DNA of 64,000 bases. Origin: Phoronis australis. Taxonomy: Eukaryota; Phoronida; Phoronidae. A model generated the notes under the pieces. The model searched no databases. It was not told the DNA's origin and worked only from the letters and a program-made list of their open reading frames with translations. Below are positions 1-14,600 of this stretch, piece by piece (position 1 is the first letter of the stretch; the number at the start of each line of letters is the position of its first letter). The stretch is taken from positions 181,882 to 245,881 of the forward strand of contig NMRA01000592.1 of assembly GCA_002633005.1 (NCBI GenBank). The letters run 5' to 3'. Position numbers and translations under genes: made by a program.

Positions 1-315
1 CAAAATGGGACATCTCCGTTTTGACCTTCGTAGCAGACGACAAGGTGTTGTTAACTAAAAGCTCTCTTCGATTTGTACGAAGGCTCGTGATCATTGAATA
101 TTTCGCATATTTTGACAATTTAATATATGTTTAGTTATATTTTCATCTTTTTAACATTTTAAAAATACGTTTTAGTCAAAATTCAGAAATAGTTAATTAT
201 ACGAAAATATTCGTTATTAACTTATCGCGGAAAACTTCCGTTTAACCACCTTTATTCAAAATAGCGGCAAGTTGAAAGTAAACAACAGCAGACCACTGTG
301 TACACCGAGCTGGGG
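1..315 (+). promoter_or_regulatory. Gene A upstream region and putative non-coding first exon
   Basis: The stretch ends in a strong splice donor (GGGG|GTAAGTTA, intron beginning at 316). No ATG lies close before it, so I read its 3' part as a 5' untranslated exon that would join the exon at 2611. The start of transcription cannot be placed and no TATA box is obvious. The exon is inferred only from the donor and from the need for an exon before the acceptor at 2610. Confidence 0.35.
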
Positions 316-2610
316 GTAAGTTAGGATCGCTACATCATTACGCATGTGTTATGAAATAAAACATGCTCTCAACTCACTACGCTATGATTTGGTCATCTGC
401 AATCTAAAACGTTAAATTTGGGTAAATTTCAATTTCTGAAAGATCGACAGCAAGCATTATCATTAACAATTATGTCGAAGGAAAGTGTTGCAGAAGCGGT
501 ACATGCGTGTAACTGGTTGAGCCAACGAACAATTGTCTGATGGCGTGCTCTTCAGGGAGGCATTTAGGAATACGACGCCATCGACGGAAGCATAAGAACT
601 TGATCTTCACAACAATAAAATGGTGCTAGTCGAATATGGCGATTAGTTGTCCTGATGTTGGGAATCAGGCAATCTTTGAATAACAGACTGGTTATAAGTG
701 GGTGTCTGACTGACTATCTACACTATAGTTTACCCTTTTCGACATCTTTTCACATTACTATCAAGTTCTGTAGATTTTCTGCAAAAGCTTGTGCTGAATC
801 TGCAGGGAGTGTACTATAGTACTAATGGAACAAGATGGTTTTACTGTAAGCTTTAGTTTTGTATGACTTAGTAATCACTTTTATATTGATGGTTTGGCTA
901 AAAATTTTCAAGCGAAAAAAACATGAAAATGTATTGCCATGGTTGATACCTTATGACTCAAATCTCCTAAAGCATGCTTCTGGATGTCACTGTAAATTTC
1001 TGACAGGTACTAATTTAATTTAAAAATCACTATTTTCACTAATTATATACATTTTTCAAAATGCACTTCATCTGCTTCCCCGTCTGTTCTCTACACTGTA
1101 TGTGAGTTGATCCACCAGCATCCTGTTTGACAGCTTTAGTGGTTCTCCTTGTGTATTTTGCCAATCAGTTGTTTGAGTAACAGAAAGCTCAACTCGTTCA
1201 GACTTTCCTACCAATGAACATTGGCCTTTTTGATGTCTTTGATACATTACCAGTAATTTAGTTTTTTTAGCTGCATTTCTCCATTGTTAGCTGGCTCAAA
1301 ATGAAAATTGGCCTTTTACGCTCATAAAAGTGGTCACATAATATTATTTACCATGGTAGGATTCGATTTCCGATTTCTGTTACTAACCACATTGAAGCCT
1401 TCAGTGAATCAACAAAACACTTCAGAGCTTATTGGAGTTGGTAGCATATAAATCTTATCTTGCTGCTTTAAAGGAATTATCAAGTTTTCATTTTTAGCCA
1501 GGTAAACGGGATGAAATGCATCTTTGAATCCATTGCACTTGTATTAACTGTACAATTTACTTGCATATATGTATTAAAAACATATCTTGCCAGTCATATT
1601 TTCTTATTCCAATGTCAATTTATTTTGGTTAGCTGACCAACACAACTGTTTCCTTGAATATTGTTTTGTAAATTTAATCATTGAGCATTCCCATTACAGG
1701 ATTATTGCCCGCACACCTTCACCTTCCACGTTCACAGAAGATGTATTGTCTTCTGCCTCTGCTGCTTCAAATTTTGCCATCCATGTTCTTATACTTTCCT
1801 TGTGTGCCATTCATTGAACAAGGTGGCACACGTCTAGTACTAGTTGTTTGTATTTGAGACTTGTTTATTCAACAAAAATTGTATTGGGCTCCATCGTGGG
1901 TATACTGTTGCTATCAGATTAGAAAATTGGTTGTCCGCATAGGTTGGCAATATTATTGTATTACTGTAAGAACTAGTTGAGAGTTTTCTGCAGAATGCAG
2001 TGGTACCTTGTTGGATGAAAATCTGAATAATTTGAATATGACAATCCCTTACTTGAGGCTCTTAGAGTCGGCAATCCTCAACTGATTGAATTAATGAGTT
2101 AAAACTACTGTAAACAATATCAGGAAACAATTAACATGGATAACTGGTTGACTGAAAGTACACTGACAATGCTATGATTCCTAGCTTTTCAGTGTTTCGG
2201 CAAATCTTGTAGGTGGACTGTACTAAATAACTTGTGACATTGCAAGAAAACATGGCTAGCATGGGAAATCACTCTTCAAGTGGGATTTAACATACACCTT
2301 AAATGTAAATGATCAAAGAATATCAAAAAGGACAAAAGTTCATTGACAAGTCAGTTTGGTTTTGTAGGGTTTTGTTTTTTTACTTTCACTCAAGAGCTAT
2401 TTCTTCCTTCCTAAGATAACTTCCAGTAGGTACTAGTAACTTACCTAGGAGCATTGCCAACCCTATGGCTGTAGCATGGGTTGGTGAACCTGTGTTTGCT
2501 CATCATAGAGAAAACAAAGATAAGGTCATTGTGAAATGGTAGTACTGTCTTGCTTAATTTTGTTTTAGTATTGGATTATGATATCTGATACATTTCTTTT
2601 TTATTTCCAG
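316..2610. other. Gene A first intron
   Basis: AT-rich with only short non-conserved frames. Nothing else is recognised. Confidence 0.4.
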
Positions 2611-2660
2611 GTTTTTTAGGTGATAAAGGTTGAAGGGAATGTCAAAAAGAAATAAGAGAG
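2611..2660 (+). CDS. Gene A exon 2: start codon exon (MSKRNKR)
   Basis: The acceptor follows a T-rich tract (TTTTTTATTTCCAG) and the exon ends in G|GTAACT. The ATG at 2639-2641 has a purine at -3 and an in-frame TAA at 2624-2626 inside the same exon, which supports it as the true start. It encodes seven basic residues and leaves one base (G). This pairs with the two-base start of the exon at 16589 to give Gly8. The exon is tiny and the next intron is 13.9 kb, so a different first coding exon cannot be excluded. Confidence 0.5.
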
Positions 2661-5600
2661 GTAACTTTTCATTCCTTTTTGTAGTTGATGGTGCTTTCTT
2701 CATCAGGCCCTTTCATGCTGCCTTAACTCTGGTTGAGAGGAGCGTCAATGAAAACTGCAGTTAGTTGAACTGTTCAGCTTCATTAGTTAACGTAGGTGAC
2801 ACTGTCGTCATCAAAGTAATTGAGAATGTCGTATCATCCTTCACCCTCCTTTGCAAAGCAATGCAAGTTGAGTATGGGAACAAAACAATCCCGATTGCAT
2901 TGGCCCTGAAGTTGACCATTCATACCATCTCAAAGCATCTACGCTATGCCATAAAATCCACCTGTTTCCTGAGAAATTAACTAGCACTGTTAACTTCAGT
3001 CCCAGACCGATGATAGGGTTCTTACTGACAGCAACTCTCCAAAACATTGGTCCACCTTAATATGAAAGGACCTCTACATTTGTGCTCATAAGTATGTAAA
3101 CCTATTGTCCCTAAGATTACATGTGTTGTACCTGTAGACAGCAATCCTCAGTACTATCAATAGCACCTTTTGTGTCTGGGTCTGAGTTTATGGGACATTT
3201 ACACAGTGCATTGCATTCAACCCTGTCATTAGCTCCTCTTGCAAATTGCCACTTTCTTTTCAGCTGCAGATGTAGGCTTGTGATCCCAATTTCAAGATCA
3301 CATCACACTTGTTCATTGATGACTGAACTCATTAGAAGAGACAGCAGAATGACCCACTCAGTATATTAACAGCTAGTTTGTTATTGTATACAGAGCTGCC
3401 CATCAGCTTTGGATCCTTTTGTCACCAGCCTAACACATACAATATCCTACTGTTCACTTCATTGACTTAGAGTTATGATTTAACAAGTGGTAATCAATAG
3501 AGGATTGAGTTGGAGTCATTCTAATAGAAGCAGTGAGGTAGACTGCAGGAGGGCATGGTTGGAGGTTAGTGTTCACTGTGTACCTTGAGTTTCAGGGCAT
3601 TAGGAAACTCATGCTTTGAACACCCAGTTTATTTTGCAAGTACCGTTATTTGCCTATCTAGTCATAAGTCTCTAGCAAATGTAAGCTAATCCAAATTATA
3701 CAGAACCTTACTCTCACACTTAAGTCTGTTTCTAGATTATCCAAACTTTGGTGATGTAGGAGTCTAAAGTATGTACGGTACATGTATCTGTAAGAGAGAG
3801 AGGGAGGGTCAGGGAGAGAGAGATCATTTCTAGTACTTGCATTTCTTGCCTGCCGTGAGCACATCTTTCATCTACCTGACAAAGTTTCATTTGAAACATG
3901 TTAATAACATGTCATTTCCTTCTTCACAATATGTTTGTACAAAGTTGGTCATGAATGAACTCTTTTGTCACCTGCTCTATGTACCAGCTATTATAGGTAT
4001 ATGCTGTATTTCATCAATCGATGTATTCGAGCCTGACAAGCCGACATTGCCTACTTACATTTTCTTGGTGCATGACTTAGTTTCCATTCAGTTTTTGTGG
4101 GGCTTATATTATATGTAGACAGTGCAGTTTTACCTCAACTTTACACAGCAGGGTGCGTTACTGCCAAATTGTCAGTGGTTTGTTTCTTGGCTGGACATGA
4201 ACTGACCATGCAATTCAATATTCACTCTGGTACTAGTAAAATGTCCAAGAGTCAATGATTGCCTTGAGTGTTAATGTTTTTGCCTCTCATCATGGTGGTA
4301 CACCTGTCAAAAACAAAATTTTGATGCATTATTACTTCAGACCAGGCTCATTAAGTTTGGTTGTCGTGGTGGGTTTCTTTCACTCAGATGGCGTTCAGGG
4401 GAATTCCAGCCCTTTTATTCTAACTAATTTTAATAAAGGATAAATATACGATTTTTTACAACAGAGCAAGATTTAGGAGCTTCAGGTACTCAAATTCTAA
4501 TGTTTCATCTTCGAATGAGTTTAAATTCCACTGTTGTACTGAGACATTTGGGGAAAGCTCTTTTTCATACAGGTGCTTGAAAAATGAATGAATTTAACCT
4601 GTAGCATATGGGTTTTACTTTCATCCTTAAGTACATGTTCTGTTTTTATGTTACCAAGACAGTTTCCTTATTTCAAGGATATTTGTCATCCTTAAATTAA
4701 CAATGTGTGACTGAAGTGTAGTAAAACAGGAGACACGGAATAATTTTCACTGGTTTTGCCTGGCTGTGCACACATCTTTGGAGCTTGATGCCTTTCTTGC
4801 ACTCACAAAAAGTCTACAGACGAAAAATGAAAACTTGTGAGTCCGTTCACATAAAAAGCACTATACATGTCCACGGAAACTTTAATCTGTCTCTTATTTT
4901 GACACTTTGACTTCTGCCGAAGAGGGATAGCGAAAAAAGGTGGCGAAAACACAAAATTGACTGTTTTCTGCTCCGCACCACCACTTCCTTGCCAATGCTC
5001 GGTATGAGCCAACATTAGATTCTGAAAGCAAATTTGTACAGATTCAAGAATTTTGGTCCAAAAATGCTGCCATCCAGTCAAATGTTTAAATTCTGCATTG
5101 TTTGAGAGCTATCCGAAACCACTGCAGATTCCCTAGTCTTTGAGAAACAATGCAACAATCCTATAGGGGTTTACCATTATGAAGAAAGGTGTGATAATGT
5201 CTGCAGCCAAGCTATTGGACTTTTTTTATTTAGCAAGCCAGATTCACTGAACCTACAAATAATGCGTACCTCAAAACCTCCAGCCAAATCTGGTCTACCC
5301 AAAGAAATTGATTTGTAATTCAGTGCAAATTCTCTGTGTGTGTACTACCAGGCAAAACCTTGTCAGAGCTCAACATAGTGTCTCCTGCGCACTCACTGCT
5401 AAGTCCCAATGTTGTGAAACATGTAATAATGTGTACGGTATAGAAATATTCCTAGATTGCGCAGGACACGACAAGAATTCCAACATAGCCCAACAATGTA
5501 GTCTGAATTGTTAACAATCTTTATAGGCGTGATATCAAAATTATATTGAACTTGTTAAAATGATGTTAGCTTTCTCATTTTAATGGGGAAAATGTGTTAT

Positions 5601-8600
5601 TCCCATTACTTTTGGTCTAGATTATTAATACTGACGGAACTCAACCATGTGAACAAATCTTGATTTAAACAAATTTCTGTAGTTTAGGTTACCATGCTAC
5701 AGCACCGTGTGCCATTATTTATCAATACATACAATTGATTTTTAAACTTGCAAAGCCGGAACATTGGACTCACACTTAGCCCAATTCCAGCATTGTTGAG
5801 TTAATTTAATGTAAAAATTCATACAGTCCTGCATGAAGTAGGAATATTCCTACATTGCCCCTGCAGATTTCAACATTGCCCACATTCCTACATAGAGGGG
5901 AACATTAGCACAGCTGGTGCTGAGTGATAACCCTTGATCACAATTGTCTGGTTACTGGAAGGTCACAGTTTGGATGAGAAGTACAACCCACTGTGACCTT
6001 CTTCGGAGTCTTATCACTGACACTTTTTCATCTTCAGCTTGTCATTCTACCCATCTGTTTGTTGTGTGGGCACCTATTGTGTGTAGTTTTATCTCAGTCA
6101 AGAACTATCTCCTCAGGACATTCTCCAGTCTTCATGTTACACACAACTGAGCTCCCATGTTAACAACCCCAGTTTCAGCCACTGGCCATGCCCTAGTTTT
6201 GCAACTGTTTGGAAACTGTGTAAATGTACCTCAATTTATATTGTTTTGTAAATATTAAATGAAAGTCATAGAGTTGGTTGTGTAAACCAGACAAACATAT
6301 CTGCTGCTATCTGTTGCTAGTGGCTGTGTGTTCACCAGACACTATCACCCTGGGGCCTTTCTGTATGATGAAAACCTACAACTGCTTCACACATTGTAAA
6401 CAAACTGGTGGTTTTATTTAAGTACTAAGGCCAACTATTGAGTTCCAATGTACACAGTGGTGTAATGCAGAGTTATAACCTTTCTACCAGTTTCTTTAAT
6501 TAACAAACGCCAAAGCATTACAAACGCCCATTTGGTTTAACTCCAAACAACAGAGGATGTTCTAAATCCAAGGTAACCCTTATCTATTGTTAGTGTTCCC
6601 ATGCTGTGGTGTCCAGCATCACCACTCACTCCTAGGCCAGTTATCTACAAGGGTTCAAAGAATTACTAAAACCATTCATGGCTGGGACAGGGTACCTAAG
6701 AACTGAAACCTAACACATCTATTTTGGCTAACTTGTATGGTATTTCTATAGGTGAAAGTGATCCTAACTTAACTTTTTCATGAGGAATTCAATTGCAGAA
6801 GCCATTTCAAAAAATTACCAGTTTTAGTCAATATGTATAATCTGTCTACACTAATGCAGTAATTGCTAACTCCACACAATTAGTCCGCTATAGATCAGAC
6901 TTCCTGATTAACAGTCTTCTTGACAATAGCCATACAAGGTACAAAGATTTAGATTAAGTACAAAGCAGGGACTCATTTAAAATTTGAAAAGCAGCAGTTC
7001 AAATTAGAGAGATTGGCCACGTCATGTGGCTGGAGCTTTCATATGAAACAACGGATTGTAAATTTCAGTGAAATTTTTTAATCAAAAAAGTTAAAATTCT
7101 TGGTTTGCTTGCCGTTTTTGCTGAGGTTGTCTTGACGCAGATTGTTTTTTCATTCTCTTGGCTGTGCCATCCAAGCTGTCATTTTTAACTCTGACCGTCG
7201 TTTTTAACGCTGACCGTCATTTTTAACTCTGGCCGTCATTTTTAACTCTGACTGTCATTTTTAACTCTGACCGTCATTTTTAACTCTGATAGTCACAATG
7301 ATGGCCATGACTGCAGCTAGATGAGTCTCGTACAAGGTGCCCAAGCTTTTAGTGTTGTCACAGTTTGATGTGTGGGTCATCCAGGTTATCCCAAGTAGGT
7401 ATTCCGAAAATGTAAGATATGCAATTTTTAAATTTGAGTTATTGTCAGATAAGCAGTGAAAAGTGCTTATATCTGTAGAATGGTGAATATTTAAAAAAAT
7501 CATACGATAATATCACAACAGGTGTTATTGACTGTGACATCTGCTCATATCTCAGATGACATCAAGGTTAAGTTTTCATACCGCATCGAAGCATCAAATG
7601 TTTTGCTTTTAATCCATCTGTTTACTGAAGTTGGTTGTTCATACTCCCCAATATCATTGCCCTATTGCTGGGTGTGCTAGCTCAGCAGGGGTATTCTGAC
7701 AAATTATATTTCACTTAATATGTACCCTCTGTGGTAAAACAGTTTTTGAAAGTAATTGTTAAATTGTTATTGATTGCATATAGTAATTAGTAATTGGCAT
7801 GTTTGTGTACAGATATGTTCTATTGGAAGCTGGTTTCCCATACAGTTAACTTCGCTACTATTGAAGCTTTGCTGTTAACTATGATTAACTGCGAAATTAG
7901 TGTAAGTTTTCAAATCAACTTTGGAGTTATAACATTATCGCAAGGTGGTGCCAATATGATCTTGGCCTGTATAGTGAGCTATATATAATAATTACATGTA
8001 ATTTATTTCATTGGGTGTGTATACGTTCTTACGCCTGACTGTTTTTGTCCTTGCCATCGAAAATGGCAAGAACCTCCCCCCTCGTCACACAGACACGAGG
8101 ACGTCATCTTCAGAAGGCAACCAACGGTTGAGATGAAAAAGTTTCATGACATTTAACGTTTGCAGCATGCCCATATATAGGCGGTGTGACGTTTGTCGGG
8201 AACTCCGGCGCACACAAAATGTTCAGTGATTTTCTTATCATTTTTAATGAAAGAATCTAGCAAGCACGTGGACACATTGAAACAATGCTTATACTGCCAA
8301 AATAACAAATATTGTAACAAAATACTAATAAATATTAACCGGTTACTGCCCGCTGTTGGCGAATTAACCCAGTGACACCTGCCGTTAAGTTCGATGGCGT
8401 CGAAGTTAAGTGTTCTAATTAAACTGAAGCATCGACGCTTCACTGTTAATCCACCTCATAACTTCAGAGTTAACTAACACTGTTAACTTGGATAAAAGAT
8501 TGAAGTTAAGTGTTCCTTTTGACCGAAGCTTCGGTAGAATTGAAGCTTCAGAGACAGTGGGAAAGGCCTTTACGAAAGTAATCAGTTCTCTGGAGTGCTG

Positions 8601-11600
8601 CAATACAAAAGCTGTCTCTGCAGGTACAATAGTTTTTGCTTCACAGACAGCTGTTTAGGAAAGCCAAACAGAAAGAAGTGTATAAAGGTCACTGTGTCTT
8701 ATGTATCTGAGTAATTAATCCAATTTCCATTACAGTCTGAAAACATGAATGTTAAGTCATCTCATGAGAGTTTAATCAGAATTTCATTATTTTATTTTCT
8801 CTGGTCACCAAGAAGTGTGAAAAAATATGTAGTGGTACAGTGGTTGTTTTTTGAATTGAAAACTCTTGTGCTCTAGGTGTCTTTCACATTTGCGAATGTA
8901 CAATTTTCCTCTTAACACCCTATTAGCTTAAACTCTGCTGAAAGTTTGCCTTTCAGATTTGAATCGTAAATTAGTTATCTGGCACTCTTCAGCCTAATTC
9001 AAACTGACCAATCACATTCTTCTTTTGTGCCAGTGTCTTTGAATGATTCTAACATGTATCTGATGGATTGGTTTAATCTTGACCAGAATTGGAGGCGGCT
9101 TGTGTTTACTCAGCAACTTCTTAAGTGGACAAGCATAGATAGATTAGATTGAAGATGTTTTGGTCTAGGTATACCGAGCTGAGTTTAAGGTCCCATTATG
9201 CTAACGTAGTACAGAACAGATTCAGTTTTAATAAATTCAGTACAACACTTGTTCTTGTCTATGACTAAAGGCATATTATATTCTGGTGGTGTTGTTCCAC
9301 AACCCATCATAACAACGAAAAAAAAAACTTTCCTGAGATTACTTTAATCAGAAATTTGGCAAAATAAAATTTCCACTAAACTGTGTCTGGAACTGAAGAC
9401 TTCTGTGTAGTGCCACTCAATAAGGTTAGCCATTATTTCATAATGTCTCTTAACAACCCATCCAGTCTTATGTCAGCTTGCACACCATTACTCAGATGCA
9501 GATATCCTGCATGAAGATGATGTCAAGTGGTCTTGTTTACAGCGCCATGACCGATGTTTTGGTTTCAAATCATCTGACTTGTGATTAACGTATGGTCTAC
9601 CTTAAATTATAAATTGTTGGCTTTATTCTTACACTCATATTACTGTTCCTACAGTTATTGGATTAGGACAAATGACAGTAGTTTGGTAAGTCTTTAATTT
9701 TGTTTGGAAGATCAAATGCATAATTGTAAGACTACTGTACATTTGAGCTGTGAATACTTTTCCCCAGGGCGTCAAGAGGCTATACCTGGTTTGGGGGCAT
9801 TCTCTATTCATGGCTTGTGCAGGAAAATATTTGCTTTTTGTCTATTCATGTCCAGTTATTTTAACTGTGCAATCATTACTGGGTTTGAATAAATGGGGTC
9901 AAATCCAGCCACAAAGGTTTTTGAGTTAGGCACTAGTGTTCAGGACATATGACTAAAGGTGATATTAGGTGTGAAACGGACTATTGTCCTGTAATGGGTT
10001 TGAGAGAACTCTGGTATTTTTGCATAGAGAAGTAGGTAGTAGGAAAAGACTAATGTTTGTGAAAATTGTGAGTAATAATTATGAAGGACTTTAGAAAATG
10101 TCTGTATTTGGCTAACTTTGAACATTGCATATTAAAAATGGCTTATGGAATTCATATGAAGCTTTCAGATACGATGCGTTCTGCAGTGTTCTCCAAAATG
10201 CTAGGATTGTTTTTAAAATGTTCTGCTTTATGCATGAAGGGTTATCAGAAAATACCGGTAGGTCTTTTACAATATTCTGTGCATAAAACCAAGTTGAAAT
10301 GGTGTTTTAGAAAACCGATATATCACCTTGAACGTTTATATCAAAAAATTTTTTCTGGTAATGTTTTTTATGAATGTGCCTTTCTTTTTCACTAAATTTT
10401 ACTGAAAAGACATGATCTTGTGACCTAATTATTGAGAGATTGGTATAAAATCAAAAATCAAATTCTACTGGCTTTCTGCCTTCAGAGCATATTATGTACT
10501 TTTACAGACTAGACTTTGGAAGTGGCAGACTTCATTTATTTGCCACAGAATGTGAAGGAAAAGAGACTTTTATTTTGTCACGTATCTCAACAAAATTAAA
10601 CATCACACACTGGAGGACTGTCCTAAAACAGCAGTTTTATAAAACTGATGAATGTAAGTCCACATTTAAAACAACAAAAATGACTCTTTAATGATTATTT
10701 TTGTGCTGGTAAACTGAAGAATTGACATTCTTAAGGTTACCACAGTAATTGTTGGGCGGCCCATTAAAATGCATCCTTACAAGGCATTTCCAACAATCAG
10801 TTTCATTTGACCAACCAAAATATGATACTATATTACCAGGACTGGTGAAACTTTAGCTTCCTTTTTAGAAGACTGGAAGTACAAACTTACTGATTTAACA
10901 GCTTCAAGTTATATTCCACAACTTGACACCAAAGTTTTGAGCAGTCATAGACATTCATAGTGATGTTAAAACATTGGAAAATGGAAAGGTCAATTTTGGA
11001 ATTATTTTTGTCCAGAGAGGTAAGCTGGTTTCTCTTCCTTATCAGTTAAACCTGGAAACAATATACTTGTGTTGGTTCTGAGAGATCAAAGCAACCATTG
11101 AATGTGCACACACAGCAGAAGTGGCTGCAAACTGACAACTCTGTGTTGACTATGGCCTATTGAGCCAACTCTTTCACAAGTGTTAATAGTGTCTGTGGTA
11201 CAGCTTTTATACCTTGAACTTGTATTTGTTCTGTGTAATCTCTCATCAAAATAAGTTGAGTAAGAGCTACAAAACCTTGTGAATACCTGACTGAGTGAGT
11301 AGAATATCTGTTGAAGAGATTTGCCTCTTTTCTGGGCTGTTGTAAAGATCCCAAGCAAATCTTTGTATTACAAATACTGTTCAGCAAGTTGTAATCCTTT
11401 TTGAGGTTCTTCACATATTTTATACAAGTTCCTTGAAGTTGACTGGTGTTTGGTATACTTTCCCATTTCCAGAAACCCCTTTTTCCAGTCCATTTTTGAT
11501 CCGAAATTCAAGAATTCCAGTGACTGTTCTTTTCAGGCATCAGGTGCTTGCTGATGTGATTCTGTCTTGTGATGTACTTTTAGGATCGTTAGATATCATG

Positions 11601-14600
11601 CTTACTATGATACTGACTACATTTATTTTCAGGCATCAGATACACTGCTTGCTATGGTACTGATTACTTGTATTTTCAAGCATCAGTGCCTGGTTGTATG
11701 AAACAGTCCCAAATATGGACTTGACTAAGGTCTCTCCCTATATCTAATGTGTATTTGTGGACTTGTGAAAACATGGATTCTTCGTTTCTCATGCGATTTC
11801 AGTTTCATTACCAGGTCAAGTTTCGGCTTTGATACACAGCGACAGTGAATTCTGCATTGAATTCTCAATATTATTGAAAATGAGTAGGATTCTTTCCATA
11901 CAACCCCCCCCCCCCTAATTTAAAGATTAAAAGTCCCTGTTTATATTCATTGAATTTAGGGCTCAAGTTTTATTTGTATTATTAGAGAATGTCCTTTAGG
12001 AGTTCACAGTAAAGATAATGTGATAGAAAAGGTCAGTAAGTAAAAAATGACTCAAATATGCAAAAGATTTAGGAAACTTAGTTGAGTACCTTGTTGGGAC
12101 TGTTTCATGCAACCGGCCACTGATATCCTGCTTGCTATGATACTGACTACATGTATTTTCAGGCATCACATATCCTGCTTTCTGTGCTACTGACTATGTG
12201 TATTTTCATGTAATGAGACTGTCACTCATTACCAGTGAACAGTTCTGACATGTCAGTCAAGCTAATAATTCCAAAACTCAGAAGTTCGAAATCTGCCGTT
12301 AACATTTTTGTAATTCCCCAATATTTGTCCCCTGCCTATCTACACCATAAGGTGACAAAAGAGGCGATTAGACCTACAATTTGAACGAATATTCGATTTC
12401 TCTGTATTTTTCTTGTAGTGGATGGGACTAGTGCTGAACTTTTGTTATTAGTTCAGAGCTTTGTGGCCACCTCTGGGCTACACTGTTACCAGGGGAGAGC
12501 TATGTGTACCACCTCTAGGCTACATTGTTATCTGTGGATAGCTATACTAGTGGCCACCTCTGGGCAACATTGTTATTAGCACAGTGCATAGCTATACTAG
12601 TGGCCACCTATGGGCTACATTGCTATCACTGGGTAACTGTGTAGCCACCTCTGGACTACATTGTTATCTGTGGATAGCTATACTAGTGGCCACCTCTGGG
12701 CTACATTGTTATCACTGGGTAACTGTGTAGCCACCTCTGGACTTCATTGTTATCACTGGGTAACTGTGTAGCCACCTCTGGACTACATTGTTATCTGTGG
12801 ATAGCTATACTAGTGGCCACCTCTGGGCTTCATTGTTACCAATGGGTAGCTCTGTTCAAGCAAAGTATCTCCCTCTGATATGTGGCTACCTCAGTATTAC
12901 ATTATCAGTGGGTAACTCTGTTTACAACCCAGCACACCTCCCAACCACAAGTACATCTTGCGTACACATTGTATCGTCCAGGTGAATTGGTTTCATCGTA
13001 ATAATCCCCGATAAAAGACACTTCAGTGGCTCGGCTTCTTGGAGACAAGATAACAGTGTTTGATTTACTGTCAAAGTTCATGACATATGTGCTGGGTCTG
13101 TGCTCACACTCCTGGCCGTTATGTTTCAAATGAATGTTTAATATGGTAATGTGAAATGCAGCTGGTATTGCTAGACCTGTTCCTTGAAAGGTAATTTCTT
13201 GTTATTTTTGAATTTGCATTTTTTTTTCGTTTGTAACACCCTGTGTTTCTGTCCAAACAACACATGGTAGATTTTTGTTTTCGTTCCTTGTAAAAGCTTG
13301 ATGTTTGTGAGTAGTGAGTGAATGTAAAGTGTCTAGTGGATGTGTGTTACTTGGTCTTGTAACTATCGGTCAGTTGTTATATCTACCTAAATCAATTAAA
13401 TTATCACACGTTTTAGAGATTTTGGTGTTTTTTGAGATTTTTTGACGGGCACCCCATTTACTTGTTTAGAGAAAGTGAGGCAAACTCTGTTTTCTAAATA
13501 CTTATTCACATTCAAGATTTTGTTTGGTTTCATACAAACAGCAAAAGATGTCAAATAAGTGAACTTGAATAGACCCCTACAATTTCCCAATGTAAATACC
13601 AATCAACAGTGTGATAAGTTGCCAGTTGTGTGAGATGGCTTGAAGGTCTTTGTAACTGTTGTGCAGCCCTACTGTTCAGGTTGCATGTTAGCCTGTTCAA
13701 TTGTGTAGTGTGCAGGTATCTACTTCATAACAGCTCTTATCACTCAAATCACTTAAACCCCCTTTCTTCTAGGGAATTATTTGGTAGCATAGCAATCTTA
13801 TAAAAGGTGGATTATTTAGGAGTGAAAAGTTTGATTACATTATGAAGTTTATCATGTTATAGGTGATCAAAGCTGTTGAGGTGAGGTGAGTTGTATATTT
13901 GGGAACTCTTTACTGGATGCGTATACTGGGGTAGTAACCATTCCATGGTAGTATGTCTTAATCCCAGCTATGATATCCTAAACCCCAGTCCTGTGCCAGC
14001 AAATACCAAACCTCCAGTACAAATTCCATACCAGTGTGTCTACACTACATTTGTGTATTGAAAATAGCACTTCATGCTTGGAGAGCGGACCAAACTCCAG
14101 TCCCATACCCATGGTCAGGTGATGGCCATCCAGGCACGCCTGAATAAACTGGAAAGTTCATATGAAAAATTCAGCACCAAGTGGTCTCTACAACCACCTT
14201 AAGTTTGTCTTCTTGTGGTGACATATTGGTTTTGCTGCACCTGAATTTGGACTTCCTGCTCTGAGTTTGGAAAGCAATGAGACGGGTTTGATAATGGGAC
14301 TTTACATGTTTGGTAAAGCATGTGGTCACTTTGATTTAATTTGGACACTAGTTCAAGCACACATTCTAACAAGTCAAACCTCCAACAGTGTCGACATGGA
14401 CTTTCACACTACCTTCTTGAATTTTTAGCAATAACCATGATGGAGTTTGCATGTTTCTGATGGTGTAGTGACCACATGGGCTGTCTACCCTTAGTGCATA
14501 TATGGCCGGTGAATCAGGTGGCATTTGGCGTTCAGAGCCGAGGTCTAACCTCTACACTTGTAACGAGTCAAAAATCAGCCAGTATTGCATGACAGGCTTG

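Noticed and set aside
474-536. A possible start codon (MSKESVAEA) with a donor-like GTACATG
   Set aside because: Its phase does not match the next exon at 16589, and the stop comes after a few codons. The ATG at 2639 fits better.
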